A stretch of 64,000 bases of DNA from Hexactinellida sp. DTS-2022 (lineage: Eukaryota; Porifera; Hexactinellida): the NCBI GenBank assembly GCA_028753945.1, contig JAPNXP010000011.1, positions 310,001 to 374,000 on the forward strand. The letters are read 5' to 3'. How positions within the stretch are numbered: the first letter of the stretch is position 1; every line of letters starts with the position of its first letter. A program made the translations under genes and the position numbers. Shown piece after piece: positions 10,940 through 21,414 of the stretch. The notes under the pieces were generated by a model. The model saw nothing but the letters and a program-made list of their open reading frames with translations, was not told the DNA's origin and made no database searches.

Positions 10940-12124
10940 ATGAATAATATAACTGAAAAGTTCGTTAGTGGATTGGCACTCTCTAATACAGGAATTAATT
11001 TTGTTTGTTATTTCTTATTGCTATTTGAATGTCCCACTCTATTAATTCTTTCAATAGTCTGGTTAATATATTTCGGCAGAAAATTAATCAAAGATTACAA
11101 AAGTTACAAACTAATACTGGAATCAAGAAACATTATTTCAGAGCACAAATTTGAAAATTATTTGAAAAACTTCATTTCAAATCGAGTTAAGAATATTTTC
11201 TTAATGTTAATCTGTGTGAGTGAGTTTTTATTAGTTATTTCAACCGTATTTTATGAGTTAGGCAGACTAGAAGTATTACATAATAGAAACGGGACAATTA
11301 GAACTATAAATAAACCGATTAAGTTTCAGTATACTTTTAAATTCAGTCACAGATACTACTATTCAAGAAATTATTTCATTATTCGTTTAACAATCTTGTT
11401 GACTTCAATTTCTATTTATTTACTATTTATTTCTGTTCGTATTCTTACCCAATACCTGACACACCAATACGCTTATTACAAATCTGAAATGAGAATGAAA
11501 AACAAGTTAGTTGTACCAATAATCTCAATCGTAATATTCATTATTTTAGGAATAATTCCTTCTTTGTTATTCCTGCATTTTATCCTCATTGTGCCAGTTA
11601 TTGTATACGAATTCTTTCTAATAATAATTGCGACGAAAAAACTACGTTTGCTATTGAAACAACGTTTATTTGATGCAACTAGCCATGAATACCAAGGTTA
11701 TGACGTCGTTCGTTACTACAGTATAGTTTGTAAAGAATACAAATTATGTTCAACTGTTTTATTGACAGCTTTGCTTTTACAGTTAATTGCTTTCTCAATT
11801 CTGTGTATTCATCCACTTGTGATGACGTGTATTGTATTAAAGAGTGATTCGTTGAACGCATTTATACATGGAAGTGATTATAAATGGTATTTTAGCACAG
11901 AAAATGAAATTATATACAATACTATAATTTGTTCAGTTGCAGAAATCCTGATGACCGCTGGAATTACTTTGCAAATAATTCCTTATTTCTTAGTGTCTAT
12001 TCGAAGAATGGTGACGTATATTGGTAGGAAAATTAAATCGGACAAGAATGCAAATACGCAGGATCCATTGATAGAAAAGTTAATTCGTAGGAATAATGAA
12101 GCGTATATGGGAAGAAATTATTAA
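10940..12124 (+). CDS. Seven-transmembrane protein of unrecognised family, copy 1
   Basis: A single exon of 394 codons from MNNITEK. An ATG eight codons upstream (10916) is in frame here but not in the paralogs, so I chose 10940. Hydrophobic segments fall near residues 20-46, 86-107, 148-172, 190-211, 212-232, 270-300 and 325-352. Basic residues cluster in loops 47-85, 173-189, 233-269 and the C-terminal tail. N-glycosylation sequons lie at NIT near the N-terminus and NGT near 118. The positive-inside rule therefore predicts N-outside, C-inside, as in receptors. No DRY, NPxxY or other GPCR signature is seen, and I do not recognise the family. Four close copies and one distant copy lie in this window. 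A receptor or channel role is possible but unproven. Confidence 0.85.
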   Translation: MNNITEKFVSGLALSNTGINFVCYFLLLFECPTLLILSIVWLIYFGRKLIKDYKSYKLILESRNIISEHKFENYLKNFISNRVKNIFLMLICVSEFLLVISTVFYELGRLEVLHNRNGTIRTINKPIKFQYTFKFSHRYYYSRNYFIIRLTILLTSISIYLLFISVRILTQYLTHQYAYYKSEMRMKNKLVVPIISIVIFIILGIIPSLLFLHFILIVPVIVYEFFLIIIATKKLRLLLKQRLFDATSHEYQGYDVVRYYSIVCKEYKLCSTVLLTALLLQLIAFSILCIHPLVMTCIVLKSDSLNAFIHGSDYKWYFSTENEIIYNTIICSVAEILMTAGITLQIIPYFLVSIRRMVTYIGRKIKSDKNANTQDPLIEKLIRRNNEAYMGRNY

Positions 12125-12160
12125 CAAATACGTTATAATATTAACAGCCTAATGATATAT

Positions 12161-12193
<33 letters not shown>

Positions 12194-12946
12194 TTATATT
12201 AATTACTGTAATTATAATTGCTATATTTTGTAACTATTCGGTATTCCTATTTTTCAGTATTGCTAATGATTAAATTATATCTAAATATGAATTTCTATTT
12301 AAACAAAGTTTTTATCAAAAATAAATTCATCAGATTAAACTAGAACTCAGTTACTGGTAGTAATACAGTAGAACCTCGTTAATACGTACACCAAGGGACC
12401 GTTAAAATGTTAATCATCATCCGAAATTAGTACTCGTAGTACTAAAACGGGCAATATCATTTGTAATGGAAAAATCTTTGAAGGGGACTGAAATGGTGAT
12501 TCTATTAATACGAATTCCGGATAAGGCGAACGTATTTTGACGGTCCCCTTGGCGTTCCTACTACCATAAAGAAATGAAACAGAGAATTTGTAGACCCATT
12601 TGCTAACTTGAATTCAATTTATACTCGCCTATAAATGCTGAAATACCATTTATCAGTGATATTATTGAATTAGAGGTTATTTAGAATATGTACAATGGTA
12701 TTTTGTGTGCCAAATAGCAACGTAATTATATGCTAACTGGATTAAATAACTCATTTAATAATCAAACACATTATGTTGTGTGATTACTAATTGTTCTGCT
12801 TTATAATCTAAAAATACTGATTTAATTATTAAATTTTGGATTAATAAAGCTATGTGTTCTAACGGATTAATAACTAGTTATACTCGGTATGTTTGAATCA
12901 TTATCAATAGTATAAAGTGTCCAATATTTGACTGACAATAGAACTA

Positions 12947-13031
12947 CAGTCGACTCCGCTTAATAGAGGCACCGGTTAATCGGGTCAAAGCAACCTGGTC
13001 CCGAGGTGACTCTATTAAGCTGAGTCTACTG
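12947..13031. mobile_element. Pogo-like MITE, CAGTCGACTCCGCTTAAT family
   Basis: Left end CAGTCGACTCCGCTTAATAG; right end CTATTAAGCTGAGTCTACTG; TA flanks. It is orthologous in position to 7598-7666 of unit 1, which has lost about 16 internal bases. Confidence 0.75.
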
Positions 13032-13281
13032 TATCTCCTTATATTGACCAATTTTGGCGGTCCAAACATGTAGTGGTATCTAGTGCTATTCAACAATAAC
13101 ATTGGACATATATATTAATGAAGCCCAGGCTGTTAAATACGAATCCATGCCAAAATTAGATAGAAAATATGATATAATTATCCCCAATGTGAATACTATA
13201 CAGTGTTCACATTAATTAAACACCCTACCTAACTTAGAACCATTATTGGTATAAACAAAGAGAAACCATTGATAGGAACTA

Positions 13282-13453
13282 CAGTCGACTCTCGTTAATA
13301 ATAGGAACACGGATAAGGGAAATATCGGTTAAGGAATACAAGGTTTAATTCCCCTAACCAAACCTATGCCAATGTATGAAAGTGACTCCGATTAATACGA
13401 ATCCAGGATAATTTAGACGGTCCCCTGGTGTTCCTATTAACCAGAGTCTACTG
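13282..13453. mobile_element. Pogo-like MITE, CAGTCGACTCTCGTTAAT family, uninterrupted
   Basis: A 172-base element ending ACCAGAGTCTACTG with TA on both sides. It preserves the empty target ATGCCAAT for the hAT-like insertion found in unit 1. Confidence 0.8.
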
Positions 13454-13665
13454 TATCTAATAGGAATTATAATATAGCTATTAACTGTTTGTATCAGTAT
13501 TTTCTTAACTAATTATATATTAATTGTATTTAAAATTACCCTCTAAAGGTGAAATTTGAGGAATCACGTACCATATACAACAATAGAAACATTAAATGGA
13601 TAAAAAATATCATTTTCAACAACAAATAAAAAGTTTCTGAAAAACGTAGCAAAAAATCCTATTAG

Positions 13666-14793
13666 TTAGTAGTGAGACAACTTTAGTTGAATATTGGTTC
13701 CTTTTCTTTTAGTGACCCAAAAACGAGCTCCACTTGGATACAAACATTCATTCTCACCAGGGAAAAATGAATAGTTGTTTATGTACCTTGGCGACCATTT
13801 ATTTCCTGGTCTGTTATCAATTTTAAATGTTACTGGAACACCATCACCTGTAGAAAATGCAATAGCAGCCTGTTTATCAATCGAACTAGATGAGAAATTA
13901 AGCCAAGTAAATTCCTGTCCAACGTTGTATTGTGAAAGGGAAAATGGCGATAAATCCATACAACGAAAACTCCATCTTTTACACTTATTCAATGATTTCC
14001 AATTCATCAATATAGAATTTAATAAAACAGCATATGCAGTTAAAACAATGTCACTCGATTTTGGAGTGTGGTTTGGCACTGCAAGAGTGAAATTGATAGT
14101 TCTTTCATTAGTAAACAGTTTAATGACACGCTCGAAAAATTGTTCCATTGTGTCCGGAATTATTGTAAACTGACTCTTTTTTCCAAACCCACCGTTAATA
14201 AGAAAATTCGACATCGAAAGATAATCCATTTTTAACGCCAAACCGATTTGAAATTTTACATCTATCCAGTTAGCAACACACTCTCTGAAAATTGCACTCA
14301 TTAAAAAACTAAACGCGTAATTATTATTCAAATCCAAATCTTTACAAAGGATTTTGTTAAAGCATGATAATGCTAATGAAATTGAACGTCCAGTTAACTC
14401 GAATTCACTCTCGACTGTTACAAACGTTGGGTAGATTAACGTTTGTGAAATGCTCAAATCTATTCTTTCAGCTTCTAAAAGATAGCATTTTATTCCATGA
14501 TTTGTACATAAATCACGTGGTGTCTTTCCAGGACCGAATTGACCTGCCCTATCTTGTTTCGTTTTAATCGCAGGGTCACAACCTGGGATTTTAACCAATT
14601 CCTTTACAACAGGAAATATATTCATCCAAGCAGCTTGATGAAGTACCCCCCATGCTCTATCAGAAGAAATACAGTTAACAAGAAATGGTTTGTTTTCTAG
14701 AATATCGAAAACCACATCCCAATTACCCATTTTTGCTGAGGTTAACATTGTTTCTACATGAACAGCATCGCTGCTATGTTGATTGGAAGCCAT
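13666..14793 (-). CDS. Ankyrin plus ADP-ribosyltransferase-like protein, copy 2
   Basis: A 375-codon single exon, the tandem paralog of 8811-9938. I count four amino-acid differences: two in the FRECVANWIDV stretch, one Leu to Met in LSMSNF, and Tyr to Phe next to the candidate catalytic Arg (WSFRC). The ankyrin-like N-terminus, the Ser-rich strand and the ExE motif GENE are all retained, and the frame is open throughout, so both copies look functional. It is divergent from the 7TM copy 2. The conservative changes suggest recent duplication, gene conversion or purifying selection; sequence alone cannot separate these. Confidence 0.7.
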   Translation of the reverse strand: MASNQHSSDAVHVETMLTSAKMGNWDVVFDILENKPFLVNCISSDRAWGVLHQAAWMNIFPVVKELVKIPGCDPAIKTKQDRAGQFGPGKTPRDLCTNHGIKCYLLEAERIDLSISQTLIYPTFVTVESEFELTGRSISLALSCFNKILCKDLDLNNNYAFSFLMSAIFRECVANWIDVKFQIGLALKMDYLSMSNFLINGGFGKKSQFTIIPDTMEQFFERVIKLFTNERTINFTLAVPNHTPKSSDIVLTAYAVLLNSILMNWKSLNKCKRWSFRCMDLSPFSLSQYNVGQEFTWLNFSSSSIDKQAAIAFSTGDGVPVTFKIDNRPGNKWSPRYINNYSFFPGENECLYPSGARFWVTKRKGTNIQLKLSHY

Positions 14794-15775
14794 TGAAATG
14801 TAAATAAATGAATACTAATAATTAAGTAGAATTTATATTAATAGTGATACTTTAATAGTAGTAGTGTATATGAATAGTCAAGAATCAAGAAAACAGTAAA
14901 TTAGTTAATAAATGCAAAGAGATGAGAATAGGAAAAGTATGAATAGAAATGGAAATAAATAAATCAATCAAGCGAAAGGGACAGAAAAGTCGTTTAGCAT
15001 TTTTAAGGGAGATACATTGGTAGATTTTCGACACCCGAAAACCCCCAATATTTATTGCGATTTAAACAGTACTACTAGAAAGTAGTATCAAATAACGCTA
15101 TTATCACAATTCTCACAATTCTTTAAATTAGATAGTCATGATCAAAGTTAAGGGAGTTTCCAATGTTGTATAGTTGGGAAAAGTTATCGAATTCCCTCCA
15201 TTGGATATCATACCACTTTCCATAACTTTTCGTTTTTAATTAATATTCGAAATAAATATTGATCTTAGTATACTTTCCATACGATAGTCGTATGACAAAA
15301 CATTTCTATTTTTGATAGTTATTTCTTAATTTTTCTATCAGATACGCAAATAATAACTCCCGTTTGAAAACGGTTGTAAATGTTGTTCACAATTAGCATA
15401 AAATGGGAAATGCTAAAATATATAACGGATAATAATAATTGGTAATTTAAGTTATAATCAATTAATAAATAAAGTATATTATGTTAGTGTAAAACAAATG
15501 CCAAGGTTCAAATAGTTACTACGGATTACTGTACCGTAATTAATAAAGTTAGCAAAAGGTTAATGGGAGTTATCAAATTTCTAAATTAATAGAAATTTGC
15601 AATTGGTTTGATTAATGTGATATAATCTAAAATAGATTATAAAAGAATTTCATTAGTTAGTGTGTAATGGCATATGCAATTTTATTGGGAATTACTATAT
15701 CAGAAATAACAATTAATTAGCCGAAAAATACATGATTTATTAGTATAAATAATGAAAAAATAATTAACAAGAAAA
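14794..15775. promoter_or_regulatory. Shared divergent promoter region, unit 2
   Basis: The counterpart of 9939-10939 with small indels. The upstream in-frame ATG of 7TM copy 1 is out of frame here (AATGAAAAAATAATTAAC), which is why the start at MNNITEK is preferred for all copies. Confidence 0.4.
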
Positions 15776-16960
15776 ATGAATAATATAACTGAAAAGTTCG
15801 TTAGTGGATTGGCACTGTCTAATACAGGAATTAATTTTGTTTGTTATTTCTTATTACTATTTGAATGCCCCACTCTATTAATTCTTTCAATAGTCTGGTT
15901 AATATATTTCGGCAGAAAATTAATCAAAGATTACAAAAGTTACAAACTAATACTGGAATCAAGAAACATTATTTTAGAGCACAAATTTGAAAATTATTTG
16001 AAAAACTTCATTTCAAATCGAGTTAAGAATATTTTCTTAATGTTAATCTGTGTGAGTGAGTTTTTATTAGTTATTTCAACCGTATTTTATGAGTTAGGCA
16101 GACTAGAAGTATTACATAATAGAAACGGGACAATTAGAACTATAAATAAACCGATTAAGTTTCAGTATACTTTTAAATTCAGTCACAGATACTACTTTTC
16201 AAGAAATTATTTCACGATTCGTTTAACAATCTTGTTGACTTCAATTTCTATTTATTTACTATTTATTTCTGTTCGTGTTCTTACCCAATACCTGACACAC
16301 CAATACGCTTATTACAAATCTGAAATGAGAATGAAAAACAAGTTAGTTGTACCAATAATATCAATCGTAATATTCATTATTTTAGGATTAATTCCTTCTT
16401 TGTTATTCCTGCATTTTATCCTTATTGTGCCAGTTATTGTATACGAATTCTTTCTTATAATAATTGCGACGAAAAAACTACGTTTGCTATTGAAACAACG
16501 TTTATTTGATGCAACTAACCATGAATACCAAGGTTATGACGTCGTTCGTTACTACAGTATAGTTTGTAAAGAATACAAATTATGTTCAACTGTTTTATTG
16601 ACAGCTTTGCTTTTACAGTTAATTGCTTTCTCAATTCTGTGTATTCATCCACTTGTGATGACGTGTATTGTATTAAAGAGTGATTCGTTGAACGCATTTA
16701 TACATGGAAGTGATTATAAATGGTATTTTAGCACAGAAAATGAAATTATATACAATACTATAATTTGTTCAGTTGCAGAAATCCTGATGACCGCTGGAAT
16801 TACTTTGCAAATAATTCCTTATTTCTTAGTGTCTATTCGAAGAATGGTATGGTATATTGGTAAGAAAATTAAATCGGACAAGAATGCAAATACGCAGGAT
16901 CCATTGATAGAAAAGTTAATTCGTAGGAATAATGAAGCGTATATGGGAAGAAATTATTAA
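15776..16960 (+). CDS. Seven-transmembrane protein of unrecognised family, copy 2
   Basis: A 394-codon single exon, near-identical to copy 1. Visible substitutions include Ser to Leu in NIILEHK, Tyr to Phe and Ile to Thr at the start of TM3, and Thr to Trp at RRMVWYIG in the C-terminal juxtamembrane region. Segment layout, sequons and basic inner loops are unchanged. It is paired divergently with ART-like copy 2. The 3' flank keeps the AAT microsatellite (17001-17028) and the pogo-like MITE, confirming that the whole block was copied. Confidence 0.85.
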   Translation: MNNITEKFVSGLALSNTGINFVCYFLLLFECPTLLILSIVWLIYFGRKLIKDYKSYKLILESRNIILEHKFENYLKNFISNRVKNIFLMLICVSEFLLVISTVFYELGRLEVLHNRNGTIRTINKPIKFQYTFKFSHRYYFSRNYFTIRLTILLTSISIYLLFISVRVLTQYLTHQYAYYKSEMRMKNKLVVPIISIVIFIILGLIPSLLFLHFILIVPVIVYEFFLIIIATKKLRLLLKQRLFDATNHEYQGYDVVRYYSIVCKEYKLCSTVLLTALLLQLIAFSILCIHPLVMTCIVLKSDSLNAFIHGSDYKWYFSTENEIIYNTIICSVAEILMTAGITLQIIPYFLVSIRRMVWYIGKKIKSDKNANTQDPLIEKLIRRNNEAYMGRNY

Positions 16961-16996
16961 CAAATACGTTATAATATTAACAGCCTAATGATATAT

Positions 16997-17029
<33 letters not shown>

Positions 17030-17862
17030 TTATATTAATTACTGTAATTATAATTGCTATATTTTGTAACTATTCGGTATTCCTATTTTTCAGTATTGCT
17101 AATGATTAAATTATATCTAAATATGAATTTCTATTTAAACAAAGTTTTTATCAAAAATAAATTCATCAGATTACACTAGAACTCAGTTACTGGTAGTAAT
17201 ACAGTAGAACCTCGTTAATACGTACACCAAGGGACCGTAAAATGTTAATCATCATCCGAAATTAGTACTCGTAGTACTAAAACGGCCAATATCATTTGTA
17301 ATGGAAAAATCTTTGAAGGGGACTGAAATGGTGATTCTATTAATACGAATTCCGGATAAGGCGAACGTATTTTGACGGTCCCCTGGTGTTCCTACAACGA
17401 GATTCTAATGTACTATAAAGCAACGAAACAGAGACCCATTTGCTAACTTGAATTCAATTTATACTCGCCTATAAATTCTGGAATACCATTTATCAGTGAT
17501 ATTATTGAATTAGAGGTTATTTAGAATATGTACAATGGTATTTTGTGTGCCAAATAGCAACGTAATTATATGCTAACTGGATTATATGATATAACTCCAT
17601 TTAATAATCAAACACATTAAGACGTGTAATTACTATTTGTTCTGCTTTATAATCTAAATATACATATTTAACAACGTTACTTAACTTTTGAACTACAGTC
17701 GACTCCGCTTAAATACGACTCCATTCCAAAATTAGATAGAATATAGTATAGTATAATTATCCCCAATGTGAATACTATACAGTGTTCATATTAATTAAAC
17801 ACCCTACCCAACTTATAACCATGATATTGATATAAACAAAGAGAAACCATTGATAGGAACTA

Positions 17863-18034
17863 CAGTCGACTCTCGTTAATAATAGGAACACGGATAAGAC
17901 GAATATTGGTTAAGGAGTACAAGGTTTAATTCCCCTAACCAAACCTATGTCAATGATTGCAACTGACTCCGATTAATACGAATCCAGGATAATTTAGACG
18001 GTCCCCTGGTGTTCCTATTAACCAGAGTCTACTG
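17863..18034. mobile_element. Pogo-like MITE, CAGTCGACTCTCGTTAAT family, third copy
   Basis: Left end CAGTCGACTCTCGTTAATA; right end ACCAGAGTCTACTG before TA. The hAT target reads ATGTCAAT here, uninterrupted. Confidence 0.75.
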
Positions 18035-18249
18035 TACTAATAGGAATTATAGCTGGTTAACGGTTTGTATCAGTATTATCATTTAAACATTATGGATGCC
18101 TAATATAATAATATATGTGTCCGAACGGAGGATAAAATTGGGATAGGCGGGGATGAAGTTAATAACCGGATTCGAAAAGGTCTTTTTAATATTTAAAAAT
18201 TACTTTGCCAGAAACTAAAAATTAAATTAGAACTCACTTACTGGTTATA

Positions 18250-18387
18250 CAGTATAACCTCGTTAATACGTACACTATTTCATCCCCCTTCAAATAATTT
18301 CAATACAGATGACCGGTTAATAGGTATTTCGGATAAAGATTAACATTTTAACGGTCCCTTGGTGTACGTATTAACGAGGTTCTACTG
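18250..18387. mobile_element. Pogo-like MITE at the left edge of the 7TM palindrome
   Basis: Starts CAGTATAACCTCGTTAATAC, ends TATTAACGAGGTTCTACTG, TA on each side. The mirror copy at the far edge of the palindrome is at 25227 to about 25333. Confidence 0.8.
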
Positions 18388-18616
18388 TATTACTACCAGT
18401 AACTGAGTTCTAATGTAATCTGATGAATGTATCTTTGATAAAAACTTTGTTTAAATAGAAATTAATAGTTAGATGTAATCTAATCATTAGCAAATAGCAA
18501 TACTGAAAAAGGGGAATAGTTACAAAATACAACAATTATAATTACAGTAATTCATATAATATTATTATTAATTAATGTATATCTTTAGGCTGTTAATATT
18601 TATATAACGTAATCAG

Positions 18617-19804
18617 TTAATAATTATTTTCCATATAAGCTTCATTATTCCTACGAATTAACTTTTCTATCAATGGATTCTGTGAATTTGCATTCTTGTC
18701 CGATTTAATTTTCTTACCAATATACCTTACCATTCTTCGAATAGACACTAAGAAATAAGGAATTATTTGCAAAGTAATTCCGGCAGTCATCAGGATTTCT
18801 TCAACTGAACAAATTATATTATTGTATATAATTTCATTTTCTGTGCTAAAATACCATTTGTTATCACTTCCATGTATAAATGCGTTCAACGAATCACTCT
18901 TTAATACAATACACGTCATCACAAGTGGATGAATACACAGAATTGAGAAAGCAATTAACTGTAAAAGCAAAGCTGTCAATAAAACAGTTGAACATAATTT
19001 GTATTCTTTACAAACTATATTGTAGTAACGAACGACGTCATAACCTTGGTATTCGTGGTTAGTTGCATCAAATAAACGTTGTTTCAATAGCAAACGTAGT
19101 TTTTTCGTCGCAATTATTATAAGAAAGAATTCGTATACAATAACTGGCACAATGAGGATAAAATGCAGGAATGACAAAGAAGGAATTAATCCTAAAATAA
19201 TGAATATTACAATTGAGATTATTGGTACAACTAGCTTGCTTTTCACTCTCATTTCAGATTTGTAATAAGCGTATTGGTGTGTCAGGTATTGGGTAAGAAT
19301 ACGAACAGAAATAAACAGTAAATAAATAGAAATTGAAGTCAACAAGATTGGTAAACGAATACTAATATATTTTCTTGAATAGTAGTATCTGTGACTGAAA
19401 TCATAGGTTAACTTAAACTTAATCAGTTTATTTATAGATCTAATTGTCCCGTTTCTATTATCATGTAATACTTCTAGTCTGCCTAACTCATAAAATACGG
19501 TCGAAATAACGAATAAAAACTCACTCACACAGATTAACATTAAGAAAATATTCTTAACTCGATTTGAAATGAAGTTTTTCACATAATTTTCAAATTTGTG
19601 CTTTGAAATAATGTTTCTTGATTTCAGTATTAGTTTGTAACTTTTGTAATCTTTTATTAATTTTCTGCCCAAATATATTAACCAGATTATGGAAAGGATT
19701 GATAGTATGGGATATTGAAATAGTAATAAGAAATAACAAACAAAATTTATTCCTGCATTAGAGAGTGCCAATCCATTAACAAACTTTTCAGTTATATTAT
19801 TCAT
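18617..19804 (-). CDS. Seven-transmembrane protein of unrecognised family, copy 3
   Basis: A 395-codon single exon on the opposite strand from the other copies. The same seven hydrophobic segments are present, with one extra residue in the extracellular loop (HDNRNGT). It is more divergent than copies 1 and 2 between residues 30 and 150 (for example the KLTYDFSHRYYYSRKY region), while TM4-TM7 are nearly unchanged. The divergence is concentrated in the predicted outer loop and TM2-TM3, which is what one expects if that face is under diversifying or relaxed selection. It stands head to head with copy 4 across a 450-base palindromic spacer and has no ART-like partner. Confidence 0.85.
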   Translation of the reverse strand: MNNITEKFVNGLALSNAGINFVCYFLLLFQYPILSILSIIWLIYLGRKLIKDYKSYKLILKSRNIISKHKFENYVKNFISNRVKNIFLMLICVSEFLFVISTVFYELGRLEVLHDNRNGTIRSINKLIKFKLTYDFSHRYYYSRKYISIRLPILLTSISIYLLFISVRILTQYLTHQYAYYKSEMRVKSKLVVPIISIVIFIILGLIPSLSFLHFILIVPVIVYEFFLIIIATKKLRLLLKQRLFDATNHEYQGYDVVRYYNIVCKEYKLCSTVLLTALLLQLIAFSILCIHPLVMTCIVLKSDSLNAFIHGSDNKWYFSTENEIIYNNIICSVEEILMTAGITLQIIPYFLVSIRRMVRYIGKKIKSDKNANSQNPLIEKLIRRNNEAYMENNY

Positions 19805-20256
19805 TTTTGCTGTAAAATGCTATTTTTTCATTATTTATATTAATGAATAATGTATTATTTCAGCTAAATAATTGTTATTTCTGATTTTTGTAATTCTCTT
19901 ATATATTGCATAATATTCCATTACACAATAACTATTGAAATTCTACAGTAGATTACATCATATTAATCAAACCAATGACAATTTTCTATTAATTTAGAAA
20001 TTTGATAACTTCCCATTAATAAAGTTAGCAAAAGTTTAAAGGAAACGTTATCAAATTTGTAAATTAATAGAAAATTGTCATTGATTTGATCATTATGATA
20101 TTATCTACAATACGTATAATTATAAGAATTTAATTAGTCATTATGTAATGGTATATGCAATATACTAGAGAATTACAAATCAGAAAAACAATTATTTAGC
20201 TGGAATAATACATTATTTATTAGTATAAATAATGATAAAATAATTTAACAGCAAAA
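19805..20256. repeat. Centre of the 7TM head-to-head palindrome
   Basis: The two halves are near reverse complements around a centre close to 20015. For example, TTAGAAATTTGATAACTTCCC on one side pairs with GTTATCAAATTTGTAAATTAATAG on the other. It contains both start regions and so presumably both promoters. Confidence 0.7.
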
Positions 20257-21414
20257 ATGAATAATATAACTGAAAAGTCTGTTAGTGGATTGGTGGCACT
20301 CTCTAATGCAGGAATTAATTTTGTTTGTTGTTTCTTATTACTATTTGAATGTACCACACTATTAATCCTTTCAATAGTCTGGCTAATATATTTCGGCAGA
20401 AAATTAATCAAAGATTACAAAAGTTACAAACTAATACTGGAATCAAGAAACATTATTTCAGAGCACAAATTTGAAAATTATGTGAAAAACTTCATTTCAA
20501 ATCAAGTTAAGAATATTTTCTTAATGTTAATCTGTGTGAGTGAGTTTTTATTAGTTATTTCAACCGTATTTTATGAATTAGGCAGACTAGAAGTATTACA
20601 TGATAATAGAAACGGGACAATTATAACTAAAAATAAACCGTTTAAGGTTACTTTTGGTTTCAGTCACAGAAACTACTATTCAAGAAATTATTTCATTATT
20701 CGTTTAACAATCTTGTTGACTTCAATTTCTATTTATTTACTGTTTATTTCTGTTCGTATTCTTACCCAATACCTGACACAACAATACGCTTATTACAAAT
20801 CTGAAATGAGAATGAAAAGCAAGCTAGTTGTACCAATAATCTCAATTGTAATATTCATTATTTTAGGATTAATTCCTTCTTTGTTATTCCTGCATTTTAT
20901 CCTCATTGTGCCAGTTATTGTATACGAATTCTTTCTTATAATAATTGCGACGAAAAAACTACGTTTGCTATTGAAACAACGTTTATTTGATGCAACTAAC
21001 CATGAATACCAAGGTTATGACGTCATTCGTTACTACAGTATAATTTGTAAAGAATACAAATTATGTTCAACTGTTTTATTGACAGCTTTGCTTTTACAGT
21101 TAATTGCTTTCTCAATTCTATGTATTCATCCACTTGTGATGACGTGTATTGTATTAAAGAGTGATTCGTTGAACGCATTTATACATGGAAGTGATAACAA
21201 ATGGTATTTTAGCACAGAAAATGAAATTATATACAATACTATAATTTGTTCAGTTGCAGAAATCCTGATGACCGCTGGAATTACTTTGCAAATAATTCCT
21301 TATTTCTTAGTGTCTATTCGAAGAATGGTGACGTATATTGGTAGGAAAATTAAATCGGACAAGAAGGCAAATACACAGGATCGTGAACTACGAAATAAAA
21401 GGACATGCCTCTGA
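20257..21414 (+). CDS. Seven-transmembrane protein copy 4, C-terminus replaced by transposon sequence
   Basis: 385 codons. Residues 1 to about 374 match the family, including all seven hydrophobic segments. At 21383 the frame enters a P-element-like terminal repeat, so the last ~20 family residues are replaced by about 10 residues encoded by the transposon end (reading RELRNKRTCL) before a stop. The original tail is still present downstream at 24995-25053. Because only the cytosolic tail is changed, the protein may still be made; whether it works is unknown. Other changes include an extra Val near residue 13 and a two-residue shortening of the outer loop. Confidence 0.75.
   Translation: MNNITEKSVSGLVALSNAGINFVCCFLLLFECTTLLILSIVWLIYFGRKLIKDYKSYKLILESRNIISEHKFENYVKNFISNQVKNIFLMLICVSEFLLVISTVFYELGRLEVLHDNRNGTIITKNKPFKVTFGFSHRNYYSRNYFIIRLTILLTSISIYLLFISVRILTQYLTQQYAYYKSEMRMKSKLVVPIISIVIFIILGLIPSLLFLHFILIVPVIVYEFFLIIIATKKLRLLLKQRLFDATNHEYQGYDVIRYYSIICKEYKLCSTVLLTALLLQLIAFSILCIHPLVMTCIVLKSDSLNAFIHGSDNKWYFSTENEIIYNTIICSVAEILMTAGITLQIIPYFLVSIRRMVTYIGRKIKSDKKANTQDRELRNKRTCL

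Larger units (their letters stand above)
7052..12365. repeat. Tandem segmental duplication, unit 1
   Basis: A ~5.3 kb unit that starts with a pogo-like MITE and holds an ART-like gene (minus) and a 7TM gene (plus). Unit 2 (12366-17201) repeats the same order at high identity, including the flanking MITEs, UTRs and the shared promoter region. Unit 1 is longer mainly because it carries two extra insertions: the CGCTCCTAAT repeat near 7772-7945 and the hAT-like element at 8221-8531. A third, partial copy of the unit's left part lies at 17202-18060. Confidence 0.85.
12125..13665. other. Intergenic repeats between duplicated units
   Basis: Contains an AAT microsatellite (12165-12193), the pogo-like MITE at unit 2's left edge (12366 to about 12562, rearranged), a CAGTCGACTCCGCTTAAT-family MITE (12947-13031) and a CAGTCGACTCTCGTTAAT-family MITE (13282-13453). 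The rest matches 7250-8800 of unit 1. No gene. Confidence 0.7.
12366..17201. repeat. Tandem segmental duplication, unit 2
   Basis: A ~4.84 kb second copy of the ART-like plus 7TM unit. It begins and ends at pogo-like MITE left ends (12366 and 17202), so recombination between MITE copies may have created the tandem array. Confidence 0.85.
16961..18616. other. Third, partial copy of the unit's left flank
   Basis: A pogo-like MITE (17202 to about 17410) is followed by sequence matching 7230-7480 and 12590-12830. It then jumps, with an internal deletion, to a CAGTCGACTCTCGTTAAT MITE (17863-18034). No ART-like gene follows; instead a palindromic 7TM pair begins near 18160. A further pogo-like MITE is at 18250-18387. 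Confidence 0.65.
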
